From Lepiota brunneoincarnata (taxonomy: Eukaryota; Basidiomycota; Agaricomycetes; Agaricales; Agaricaceae), in the NCBI GenBank assembly GCA_023014365.1, contig JAEBUN010000013.1:248001-312000 (forward strand): DNA of 64,000 nt. Direction: 5' to 3'. The notes below the pieces were generated by a model, which worked only from the letters and a program-made list of their open reading frames with translations, made no database searches and was not told the origin of the DNA. Numbering within the stretch: position 1 is the first letter of the stretch; every line of letters begins with the position of its first letter. This document shows positions 11,936 through 21,374 of the stretch, piece after piece. The position numbers and the translations under genes were made by a program.

Positions 11936-14589
11936 AGGGTCGTGTTTGATGGGGAGGGTGTGAAGCTGAAAGCCGTCTTGAAAGAGTTGGAAGAGAGGAA
12001 GAGGAGGGAAGGGGAGGGGGGAGAGATTTTAATGGTTCCTGCAAGCGGTAGTGGAGGCATGTGAGTTGCCACGCCGACTGGACAGACGCCTCAGCACCAA
12101 CAGCGGAGACTACTGATTCCTGGTACGATCGGCGTACCACCCAAGCCAGACGGGAGGCTCCATCATCCACTTCCCTAGAATCCAAACTTGGCACATGCAG
12201 CGAGGCCGACCTCGATGAAAGCGAGTCGGCTGCGAAGTAGTTTGTTCAAACCAAGCACGAAGACATAGCGACCGTGATCGTGAGAGGGACAGGGAGCGGG
12301 AGAGAGACCGAGAACGGGGTTGGGAGAGGGGGTATAGCTATTACTCTGGACGCGGAGATCATTACCAACTCTCACCGTACAATCCCCTCTCGCGGTCGCC
12401 TTCACCATACTCTTACTCGTATTCATCATGCAGCTACAACGGCCGGGACCGGGATGTGGTGTTGGGAACATTAGGAGGTTGAGGAAGAGCACACTCGAGA
12501 GTGAGCAGGAGAGGGAGGAGGAGAGGAATGAGGTGCTGATAAGGTTAATGGAGAATGGGATTGATTATGCCAAAGGCCACAAGGAAAGGCAGTGGCTCGG
12601 GTGGACTTGACGCGGTGTTGGATGAGGAAATTGTTGTGTTTTTTCGAGGGGTTTTATCAAGATCATGTGCGTGTGTGCAATCCTCCCCCGTGTCCTCCGC
12701 GTTCGATATTGATGTATATACCAGATACAGCGCGACTATACAGGCCCCTACGCCACCCCCAACAAGCCCGGCCGGGCAAGACGCGCAGAGCGTGTTGAAC
12801 ATCCAGAATAAAACACTCACGTACCAACCTGCCATCCTCACCGCTGTACCTGCAGTCAAATCTATTCCAGCTTCGGCGAGGGTGAGGGGCGAGTTGGAGC
12901 CTGAAGAGCTGATGGCACTGGTTCAGGTACGAATTATCCGTGAGTTGACAGCGGTGTTGGAGAAAGACGTGTTGGAGAAGATCGGTTCGCTCGAAATGAC
13001 GAGACTTGTAGGGGAGATGAAGAGAAATGTGATGGGACAGGGTGCTGGGGCAAGGGGAATAGCACGGAAGGGGAGGATTGTGAAAGGTTTGTCGTTCAAG
13101 AAGCAGAAGGCCCCAAAGGAGGCTGAGGAGTTGGCAGTGGAAAAGAAGAAAGACAAAGTGGTCGATGAGGCGGTACATGAACGTGGTGAGTCCGAGCACG
13201 AAGGGGAACGTGAAGAAGAGGAAGGTGAAGATGAAGAGGTTGTTGAGAGGCCGAAGAAGAGGAGAAAGGAGCCGACGATTGTGGTCAAAAGGTCGAAGGG
13301 GGTTGTTGAAGAAGATGAATTTGAATCTCAAAGGAAGGATCCGGCTGACTTGCTCAAGTTTGCAGAGATCACAAGCGAGGCACAGAAGAAACGTGCAACG
13401 TCGGAAGAAGCGGATGGACAAGAGCGGCCCTCGAGGAAGAAGTCTAGGGCAGAGGGGAGAGACAAGGAGAACGAGAACGAGAAGACGAAGAGAGGTGCCA
13501 AGAGGAGATCCAGGAAGGTTGTAGTTGTGGAGGAGGAGATGCAAGTGCCCGTTACGCCATCCGAGTCGCGTCATCTTCCCCGGTACCCAAGACGAAACGC
13601 GACCCAGGTATCATTACACCGCTGCCTATGCCCCCGCTGCCAGATCCATTCGATTCCGGCTTGTGTGCAGATGATGAAGATCTGTATTATGCGAAGCTAT
13701 CCTTGTCTGGGTTCGAGCCACCCGCGTCCAGCACAGAAGAGGAACATACGACGGGATCATTTGCAAGTGACGGATGGTCGGAATCAATGCCGCTCTGTCG
13801 ACCTATCACTGGTTCTGCGAGGATGGAAGGGTATTACAAAATCAGCCATATCGAGAAGGTGGCGTATGTAGCACAGTACCAGGCTCGAGCAACCAACCCA
13901 GCTGCAGCCAACATTGGCGGATGAACTCCAGCTTCACGCTCCAATCGTGCTAATGCTCGTCGGCGTGTGCGGGGACTGGAAGAGATCAATCAATTCCAGC
14001 AGGCGTTGACGTTGTCCAAGGGCGAGACGGCTGCCGCGAATGAATTGACGTTCAAGTTCAACCAGTTGCAGACGAGGAAGAAGTATTTGCAGTTTGCGAA
14101 TAATCCGATTCATGATTGAGGGTTGTATGCTATGGAGAAGATTGCCCGTGGGGGATGGTCATTGAGTATGTGGGAGGGGTTGTTCGGGCTGCCGCGGCGG
14201 ATAAGAGGAGGAAGGCGAGAGACAGGGCATTGGAAGCCGTTATTTGTTATGATCGATGGGGACTTGGTGGTGGATGCGACGAATAAGAGAAATCTTGGGT
14301 AAGTTTTACTACCTGTGCATGGTCAGGATTGTGGGGCTGATTGGAAACCAGGCGACTTACCAACCAGTCCTGGGGTCCTAATTGTATCGCCAAGATTATA
14401 ACGATCAATAGCCGGAAGAGGATCGCCACTCATGCCAAACAAGATATTGAACTAGGCCATGACATTGTGTCTGTTGTTCTCCGCCCCAAGACATGGACTG
14501 GCTTCGTTGGAGACTACCACTTCCCATTCGAGCAGGACAAGATTCCTTGCCTATGTGGTTCCACTAAATGTCGTGGGTACTTGAATTAG
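11936..14589 (+). pseudogene. SET1-like histone H3K4 methyltransferase pseudogene, copy A
   Basis: The C-terminal half reads as a broken SET1. It shows the n-SET-like stretch EGYYKISHIEKVAYVAQYQARATNP (position 13827 on), then NELTFKFNQLQTRKKYLQFA, then SET-domain pieces (GLYAMEKIARG, VIEYVG, DLVVDAT, IAKIITIN, KQDIEL) and the post-SET end CLCGSTKCRGYLN with a stop at 14589. A long upstream ORF (12555-13871) encodes a Lys/Glu-rich middle region. Breaks visible: a TGA at about 14117 where Trp is expected, an extra G in the following GGGG run, and other frame changes. The catalytic NHSCDPNC motif reads NQSWGPNC. The end of the gene is better preserved here than in copies B and C. Intact family members methylate H3K4 in the COMPASS complex; this copy cannot. 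Confidence 0.75.
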
Positions 14590-16251
14590 AAGCGTCATAA
14601 CAATTTCTTCTTTTTTTCGAGCTTGTGACATTTTTGTCGACGACTGTGGCCAATGGTGAGCATGTACTGTATGTGAGGTGTTTAAAGAAATTCACCCTTA
14701 CAGACTTTGCCAGAGGAACCGTTTTAGAACATTGGTGCAATGCCTCGAGCTCCGTCACAGCGTTCAGGCCGGCGCAAACGAACAGGGTCCAGGTGCCATA
14801 CAGTTACAACTGCCCCTGAAGGATCCCTCCGCGCGACACTTACCTCGCAAGGGCCTGAGCATCTGAAGACGACTTCGCCGAGAAAGACGAGACACTAGCA
14901 AAAAGCAACCTCAAGTGGAGCAAGAGTGTGTCACCGGGTTGGATTCGCGACCAGAACCAGCGACCGGTGATGATCAGGAAAATCTCGAGCTTTTAATGAC
15001 CCCACCTCTCTTGACACGGTCAAGGCAAGTTACTTGGCAATCCCAGCTACTGCAACTTCCAAGGCATCAGGCCGCCCTCCCATCACTGGGCCTAATCCAC
15101 AAATTGTTAGGCCCCACTCCCGGGCCCTTGCCACGTAGTCGCGATCCCGGATAGAGTACCGTCTGGGAAAGAGTAGGGTCATCAATCCCAAGCTGGTGCT
15201 GGAGAACGAGAGAAGGACGACTCACGTATTGATCAAAAAAAGTCTGATTTTCTTTCAGATATGGATGGCGCTCGGTTTGCAATGAGAGCCACCTCGGATA
15301 GAACGAGTTTTCCGGGGAGGGGTTGAAGCTACGGGGGTCGAGACCTGGAATGACAACGATGCGATTTAACAACACTGGGACTCTACGCACAATGCTTGTG
15401 TCTGTACACGTTCCACACTAGCCAGGTTATATGGTCTACGACATTGCCATCGCTGGGTGTGCTGGTGCCTTTGTTCAGCGTTCGGGACTCTTCAACCTTG
15501 GGGATGCCTACTAAATTAGAGAACTGCACAAGTTGATGTGGAAACACGACCTACCTCTGACTTGGGAACGTGCACCGCGTTGAACACCCTATGGTGCTAG
15601 CAACCCAACTGTTGCAGTCATCGATTATTCCTGCCTTTATATGTTTGACGATGGCCCAAAGTGGACCGCATATATCCACCTCCAAACGCGCCCATAATAG
15701 AGGCCATAAAAGGAGGAGCTGCACCCGTGATATCCCTACCAGCTCACCCCCTAGCCCAGCATATCCATCTCGTCAGGAGCCTCCATTCGCCATGGAGGCG
15801 ACATATACACAGCTGTGAGGTCCTGTGTGCGGGACCCCCGATCAACTTCTCGGAGAGGCAGCTTTGTCGAGAACGTCCTATGGTAAGAGAATCTGATCAG
15901 CCGACATCATCAGTGCCAGGCCGATGCTGCAGAAAAAAAAAGGGCAAGGTGCCAGTGCTGGGAAACTCGAGGTGGAGAACTAACCAGGCGGGTGGGGCAT
16001 TTGACACGTATTAGAGGAAGTTGGGACTGAGTGGGGTTGGTGGTGAAGCTAGGTGGGGAGGCGAGAAGTTGATGGCGATGGAGATGCTGTAGAACGTGTA
16101 GAAAATTGCTCAGGCCGGAGAGGGAGAGTGGAGGGGGTGGGAGGGATGTGTGTGTCGATGTCTATCCCAGATACCCTCGGATGTGTTGCCATTGTTGGCT
16201 CCCGTGGCCCGGTGAAAATTCACCTAGTGTGTTAAGGACAGTGGTCACACC
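14590..16251. repeat. Module shared with B and C, only weak ORFs
   Basis: This segment matches 46494-48227 and 61860-63593. The best coding candidate is on the - strand at 15067-15390: NSFYPRWLSLQTERHPYL followed by FFDQY and a perfect GTGAGT donor near 15226. In B and C the same place is frameshifted by a longer A-run. The family is not recognised. Nothing else in the segment has domain support. Confidence 0.4.
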
Positions 16252-16253
16252 GT

Positions 16254-16614
16254 TTAGTGCCCTGCGGTGTCCCTGAATATATTCCGTGACACAAACAATG
16301 GCACGGGGGAATGGCGATGGTGGGTCAATGGTAGAGCCTTGCGCTTGACTTCGGATATCTTCAAATGGCAAAGCAACCGGGCAGGGAGTTCACAAGGACT
16401 ATTCCCCATGCCCTGACCATCCGTTTGACCATAGGCGTGCACAACGTTGGGCACGAAAATAATCGGCGGCCGGCATGTCCCTGACATACGCGTCCAGCGG
16501 CCATGGCGCGCAGCCGAAGTAATCCCCGGCCTCCAGTCCGTGTCCCGATGTTATTTGGCTCTTTGAACCCTTTAGTTTGTATGTTTGTACGTTCCCAACT
16601 GTCCATTCATCCAT
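16254..16614 (-). pseudogene. Frameshifted copy of a conserved 120-codon ORF
   Basis: Reading from ATG 16614, the N-terminal half (MDEWTVGNVQTYKLKGSKSQ...) matches the intact 120-residue ORFs at 48230-48592 and 63596-63958. Near 16455 an indel in an A-run shifts the frame. The C-terminal half (LKISEVKRKALPLTHH...FRDTAGH) continues in another frame to 16254. I do not recognise the protein. Nearly all changes between the copies are scattered, and coding status is not proven. Confidence 0.4.
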
Positions 16615-16851
16615 TATATGGCTTCTATTTGGTTACGCTCACTCACTGTTTGGGAAGGCTATGTAAATGCGCCGCTATACAAATTTTTGACTTCAATGGG
16701 CTGAGACCAAAAAATGTGGTTTGAATAATGAGTCATCCCGGTGCCATTGTGCTTGGGCAGAACAATCGGTGTCCAATGTCGTTATAGCCACGCTCGAACA
16801 TGAGCATAAGTCCCACCTACAATTACCTCCTACTTTGACCTGTCGCCTACC

Positions 16852-17499
16852 ATGCCCTCCGCGATTGAGAGATCCGACCCACGGTGGCCATCCCGTCCCA
16901 CAAACCCCCAGAACCCCTTCCCCCATACCCCGCCACCCCACCCACTAACAACACAGGGGGAAGGGCACCCACCTCCTACTCCCGAACCGCCCTCCGGGTT
17001 CCGACATCGTCCTGACCTCAGGAACCTGCTGAACCCCCTACCGCCCGCCACCAACTCCCTTCCTGGCGCTACTCCCCTACCCTCCACTTCAGTCGCTCCC
17101 CATGTGCCGGTTCAGTACTTAACTGAACCAGAGCTTTTGGAATTGGACTACAAGGTTTTCCTCAGGCTGGCACGCGTAAGTCTTGTAAGCTGTATGAGCT
17201 TTTTGTATTGCTAACTTCCCATTGAGCAGGCTAGGAAAATCATTGCAAGATCGAAAAGGAGATATATTCTCCACCAGAGGTTCTTGGGAAAGTTCTCAAA
17301 TGGAGTCCCAATATATCCAGGTGAGTATTTTGGTGAAGTCGCTGAAGGAACATCAGGTTAGTGATCTGACGAATATTACACATCTTGTTGCTAACACTTC
17401 ATTTCATCTGCAGGGAGTCCACACCCCCAGTACCATCAGCCTCAGGCTAGTGGACCACAGCGAACTCAACGGCACCTGCGATCGGGACGACCATATTAG
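16852..17499 (+). CDS. Small proline-rich hypothetical protein, copy A
   Basis: Three exons join cleanly: 16852-17175, 17230-17356 and 17414-17499, giving about 178 residues. Introns have GTAAGT...GAGCAG and GTTAGT...CTGCAG borders and keep phase. The first exon is rich in Pro (PTNPQNPFPHTPPPHP...) and ends with ELDYKVFLRLAR. The second exon gives a basic run (ARKIIARSKRRYILHQRF) and GVPIYPGEYFGEV; the last exon ends in a basic tail. The same structure in copies Z and B, with matching phases despite many substitutions, argues that it is or was a gene. The family is unrecognised. A GTGAGT at 17321 is an alternative donor. Confidence 0.5.
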
Positions 17500-18642
17500 T
17501 GAAGGACCCGGCGCTGGCGCCAAGTCATCATCATTGATCGATAGAGTGTAAGCTTTGAGACACAGTAGATTTTGTTCCAGTATTGTTTATATGTATCATA
17601 GTATTTCTGTTGATATTTTTGTATCATTGAAGGATGGTAAATGGGGTGTTGGGGCTTCTACCCAGATTCTGTAGATAGTATAGTGAAATAGATGTAAAAC
17701 AAGCGATTTAAATAAAGCCACTCAACGCGTGGACTTGAGACGATGTGAGACGACAATGGGACATAGAATAAACGAACTCCAGTAGCTGAGTTGTCGGGGT
17801 GAGACGAAACAAAGCGAGATGAAGCGAAATAAAGAGAAAGAGAGAGAGAGAGGGACTTCAAATGTGTATTAAAGTTGTTGTTAACTAAAGTCCCTACTGA
17901 ATACATACAGAATGTCCTATAATTCAATCGTATTCTACAGGCAGTGTTTCTTATTCATTACCGAGGGGTAGAGAACGGAGAGACGAGTCAGGAGCGAGAG
18001 GGATATTGTTGATCCGGGGTATTTTGATCCGAACCGAGATTTTTCCTTTTGGGAAACTAGTCGTTCTGATATTTGTCGAGGTTCGTCCGAGATCGTTATG
18101 GAGTGGTTTGCTCGGTTTCCGTGGACAGCCGGGACATCCTCTACCACTCGCAAAGGGTTACAATGGGTCGTTGCGGCAGTAAGCTACTACACTCGCTTTA
18201 AGTTCGTTTTACCCACCCTGCCCGTTCAGCGTTACAACCCCGAACTGACCGTTTTCCTCCCCCTGTCGATAGGCGAAACCCATCGAATCGCTTAACCTCA
18301 AGTAAATATTCTGATCAGAAGCGTGGGCTTAATAAATGAATACTTTTTTGCATAATGCAGCAACGACTGACAGCAAGATGTGCCAGGACCCGTGCCATTT
18401 GATTAATGTCTTTGACCACCATGAGCACTGCAACTGCTAAGGATATTATGTAGAGTTAGTCACTCCTGCCTCCACTACAGTTGGGGAATATTTACACAGG
18501 TAGTTCGAAACAGTGTCTCGTCCCATACCTATTGCGTAGCCCAGCTTTACTCCCTGTGTTCAACCCAGGTTAAACATTTACGAGTTAGAATAAACTCATA
18601 TGGTGACTAGATAAACCCTGATAAACCCCCGTACTAGTGCAG
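17500..18642. other. Unit end spacer with simple repeats, no gene
   Basis: This stretch aligns with 49453-50560 apart from an internal inverted block (listed separately). It holds a GA-rich run near 17838-17853 and no supported ORF. Gypsy-2 is inserted directly after it. Confidence 0.5.
18133..18462. repeat. Block inverted relative to the paralogous segment at 50083-50422
   Basis: Outside this block the two copies align in direct orientation (left flank CCGTGGACAGCCGGG, right flank CCTGCCTCC...TTGGGGAATATT). Inside, the + strand here matches the - strand there, for example GACTGACAGCAAGATGTGCC against GGCACATCTTGCTGTCAGTC. Short inverted CCTCTAC motifs lie close to both edges in the B copy and could have mediated the flip. 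Confidence 0.8.
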
Positions 18643-19358
18643 TGAAGAGAACTCGACTCTTCAGCACGTGAAAGGCGCCGAAACGAAACCGAAACACAAA
18701 CGAAACACGATCGAAACAGCGCTAACACGAACAAACAAAGGGGCGAGTGTGGTTGGCAAAACAACCACTGGGCTTCGAAAACCAAGAAAGACAAGTTATA
18801 TGTGAGAGAGCGAGAGAGAGAGAGGGAGAATCAGACTGAGAGGGAGTTTTTGGATCCTATATTGACTGCCAAGCTCATAAGTGAGCTCGGAACTTTATAT
18901 ACAAGTAAATTATTGTACTAGCTATGTTTTCTGTACCGAAACGGATCGAAAAATCGAGAGATAATTATACTAGAACAAATCTGGAGAATAAGGAACGTGA
19001 AACAGGAGAGATCATGAAGTTTTCACGACTACGTTAACAGGGAAATGGGAAAACAGAATAGAAAAGATGAAAGGGGTGGTATGCGAGGCTCAGAGGAGTC
19101 TATATATGGGGAGAAAACTTATGCTATGGTTCAAGTTCAGGGAAAGGAATAGAAAAGTAGTGAAAATTTATTTGTTAGGGAATGTAAGAGGTTTCGAGTG
19201 AAAGGGATATGTTGCGAAATGATAATGGCTTTGTTCAGCTGGGCGCTCCGAGTTTCTTGATCCGAGTTTGGATTTCGGGTTCCGAGTTCGGGTTCCAAGT
19301 CCTACGAGAGGTGGCATAGGGCAGCCTTTGCAGGTGTAGCCGCTTGCCCACCTCTACA
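18643..19358 (-). repeat. Gypsy-2 3' LTR (716 bp)
   Basis: The LTR has TG...CA ends (TGAAGAG...CTCTACA on the + strand). It contains the uninterrupted target TTAAC at 19034-19038, where the sister LTR has a solo Gypsy-1 LTR. A GA-rich run lies at 18801-18826. It differs from the other LTR at eight sites, seven of them CpG against TpG or CpA. Confidence 0.93.
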
Positions 19359-19753
19359 TCTCCTGGGTACTTAAGAAACTGACCTCCCGGTCAGAGCGAC
19401 GGTGGGTTTGCAAGTGTTTGAGGGGAGCCAGAATTGTGGGAAAGAGAGGTGGGAAGAGCGTCAAAGAGTTATTGTGGGCAGGTACTGTGATATTGGCAGC
19501 GATGAGAGGAAGTGGTGAACGAGGTGGTTGAACACCTAATTCGGCTCGATGGGAGTTACGTCCCAAGATAGGATCGAGCCTTCAATATGCGGGGATTGGT
19601 CCTGGTCGGCTGTCACTCGCTGTAACTCATCTCGATGGGAAGGTTCCGTGTCATATGTGTACTCCTCGAGGGCCTCAGGTGGCATATCCGTGATTTTCGT
19701 GACCGGTATTGTGCGAAGATCGCGTGGGTGATAAGGGACGAGCCGGAAGTGTT

Positions 19754-20122
19754 ATGAACAGTCCAGACCGGGAGGAACAAGAATTACTGTTCGACTTTAC
19801 AAGATGGGTACAGGAGACTACAGACCAACTACGGGCACAAGAATACGAAGACGAGGAAGGGGAATACTACACCGCCATGCAGGACCTGGCGAGAGAAGCA
19901 GGAATGGAGATAACCTTGGAGGATATATTGGAATACCCCGAGGACGAAGAAGATAACCATGGATCAACCGATCCAACCTCCGATACGGATGGAAGCACTG
20001 AGAGAATGGAGAGCGAGAACGGAGAGGACTCCATGGAGATACAATCGGGAGAAGGAGATTATGAGTCAGAGGAAAGCGATGGAACATCGCACAGCAGTAG
20101 CGAGAGTACTGACTCATTGTAG
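19754..20122 (+). CDS. LTR-encoded acidic ORF, 122 residues
   Basis: The LTR itself carries an open frame starting MNSPDREEQELLFDFTRW and ending in an Asp/Glu/Ser-rich tail (SSSESTDSL). In the 5' LTR it lies upstream of the predicted promoter. In the 3' LTR the same frame is the C-terminal end of the 523-codon ORF that starts at 26095, so it may function only as that protein's tail. In the solo LTR (34226-34594) it stays open: 13 base changes, 8 silent and 5 replacing, which hints at past coding constraint. No known domain was seen. Confidence 0.45.
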   Translation: MNSPDREEQELLFDFTRWVQETTDQLRAQEYEDEEGEYYTAMQDLAREAGMEITLEDILEYPEDEEDNHGSTDPTSDTDGSTERMESENGEDSMEIQSGEGDYESEESDGTSHSSSESTDSL

Positions 20123-20231
20123 TATAAATAACACTAGGATGCCATCAGCCAGGATGTGCATCATGGTCAGGACTGCGGACGACCAGTAGAACAGCCAAGT
20201 AACCTATAACGAGTATATAGCACCTCATAGG

Positions 20232-20239
20232 TATATAAG
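20232..20239 (+). promoter_or_regulatory. TATA box of Gypsy-1 LTR
   Basis: TATATAAG lies 35 nt upstream of the base (20267) where the transcript must start if the primer-binding site pairs with the RNA 5' end. The same box is in the 3' LTR at about 27776. Confidence 0.75.
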
Positions 20240-20266
20240 GCCTGTACAAGTAGAGATTAAAGCCCT

Positions 20267-20278
20267 AAGCTTTAATCT
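20267..20278 (+). promoter_or_regulatory. Predicted RNA 5' end and self-primer of Gypsy-1
   Basis: AAGCTTTAATCT is the exact reverse complement of the 12 bases at 20450-20461 just inside the 5' LTR. In Tf1-type elements the first bases of the RNA fold back on the primer-binding site and prime reverse transcription. The distance to the TATA box supports a start at 20267. The same bases also form the right arm of a 9-bp perfect hairpin (20253-20278). Confidence 0.75.
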
Positions 20279-20449
20279 TGTTAACAGCGGTCGTTTACCT
20301 CTCTGCCTTAACTTGGCGTCTTCCCTCGTTATCTCATTGAGCGCGATCCACTAAGCTCTATAAGGCCAACCGTCTCGGACACCTTGTAGAGTGATTGAAG
20401 GCCGTCTCCAGTTATCCTCGGATACAGAAGGAGCACGGATCATAACATT

Positions 20450-20461
20450 AGATTAAAGCTT
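20450..20461 (+). promoter_or_regulatory. Primer-binding site, self-primed
   Basis: AGATTAAAGCTT starts 2 nt after the LTR end, the normal place for a primer-binding site, but it does not begin with TGG as a tRNA-primed site would. Its perfect 12-nt complement is in the R region of the LTR. Confidence 0.8.
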
Positions 20462-21374
20462 CCTTTGGACAACCTCCATCGTACACCCCGTGGTATCGGT
20501 ACGCCTTGTCGCTACCCTTCCACACCGGCAGACGATACGCTTTATCGCTATCCGAGTGCCAACCGTATCTGACGACACGCCTTGTTGCTGTCCGGTGATA
20601 CACCCCCGTAGAGCAGGCCACCATACCCTCTGCACCCTTGGTCAGACGCACCGAAAGCGTTGATAGGTCATCCACACCTTTAAGTGTTGATTGGGATAAC
20701 GCACCCGTAAGCGTTGTATATAGGTCATCCGCACCTTCAAGCGTCGATTGGGATAACGCACCCGCAAGCGTTGTTTATTCACCCTCACCTTCACCTTCGA
20801 CTTCTTCCCTCTTCACCCTGTCTACAAACCGAAACGACCCCCTCGCCACCGACTACGAAGAATCCAACAGTTCTGACTGGTCAACAACCGACTCCGAACC
20901 CGACTTCACACCCCCTCCACCACGGACCCTAAAAAGAAAACAAAACCTATACCCCTCACTCGTTCACCCTCTGGTTCCGCACCGTACCCTACACAACCTA
21001 CCGAGAGAGTTCAACGTCGAACAGAAGACCCAGGATATCCAGCACCCCCAGCATCAGTTCTTCAATCCCTACCTAAACAACCACCACCTGAAAGAACTGC
21101 CACCTCTACCCGCTCAAAGCTCGGGGAGCCGATTCATAGAACATCTACCCCATCCTCCGGTCCTCAACCCTCAACAAGTACAAGAACTAGCGACAACACT
21201 TCGCAACAGAAACCCCCAAGAACATTCTCACCCCTCGCATCACCACTTGGATCACCGGTACACTCACCGCCTCGATCCAGTTCCCCTGTACAATCCGAAT
21301 CATCCGAAGTTAGCCCCACTACCGGGTCTATTCACACTTCCGACGAGGAATCCACAACCTCTGACATTAACAAT
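20462..21374 (+). repeat. Gypsy-1 leader with tandem repeats and split open frames
   Basis: Between the primer site and the gag ATG lie two repeat types. An 18-bp-class motif ACGCCTTGTCGCTATCCG occurs in three variants at about 20500-20600. A 57-bp unit (GTCATCCGCACC...GTTGT) occurs twice at about 20667-20780. The frame starting at 20638 is open and would encode SVDWDNAP repeats and an acidic stretch. From 20877 the gag frame itself is open, Ser/Pro-rich, without an ATG until 21375. A frame change or splice could join the two into an N-terminal gag extension; this is inference. Confidence 0.6.

Larger units (their letters stand above)
19750..20447 (+). repeat. Gypsy-1 5' LTR (698 bp)
   Basis: The ends are the inverted TGTTATG...CATAACA. 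It contains an acidic 123-codon ORF (19754-20122), a TATA box (20232-20239), a hairpin AGATTAAAG/CTTTAATCT (20253-20278) and the predicted transcript start. I compared it with the 3' LTR and saw no difference. Confidence 0.96.

Noticed and set aside
12663..13574. 303-codon ORF on the - strand
   Set aside because: It is antisense to the Lys/Glu-rich part of the SET1-like copy. Low-complexity purine-rich coding sequence commonly leaves the other strand open as Leu/Phe/Ser-rich. The antisense ORFs at 44764-45480 and 60128-60844 are the same effect.
13700..13730. tRNA-like T-loop GGTTCGAGCC
   Set aside because: It lies in the SET1-like coding remnant, and no acceptor or anticodon stem can be drawn around it.
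17838..17853. GA-rich simple repeats here and at 18801 and 33984
   Set aside because: Ordinary low-complexity runs; the last two are the same run in the two Gypsy-2 LTRs.
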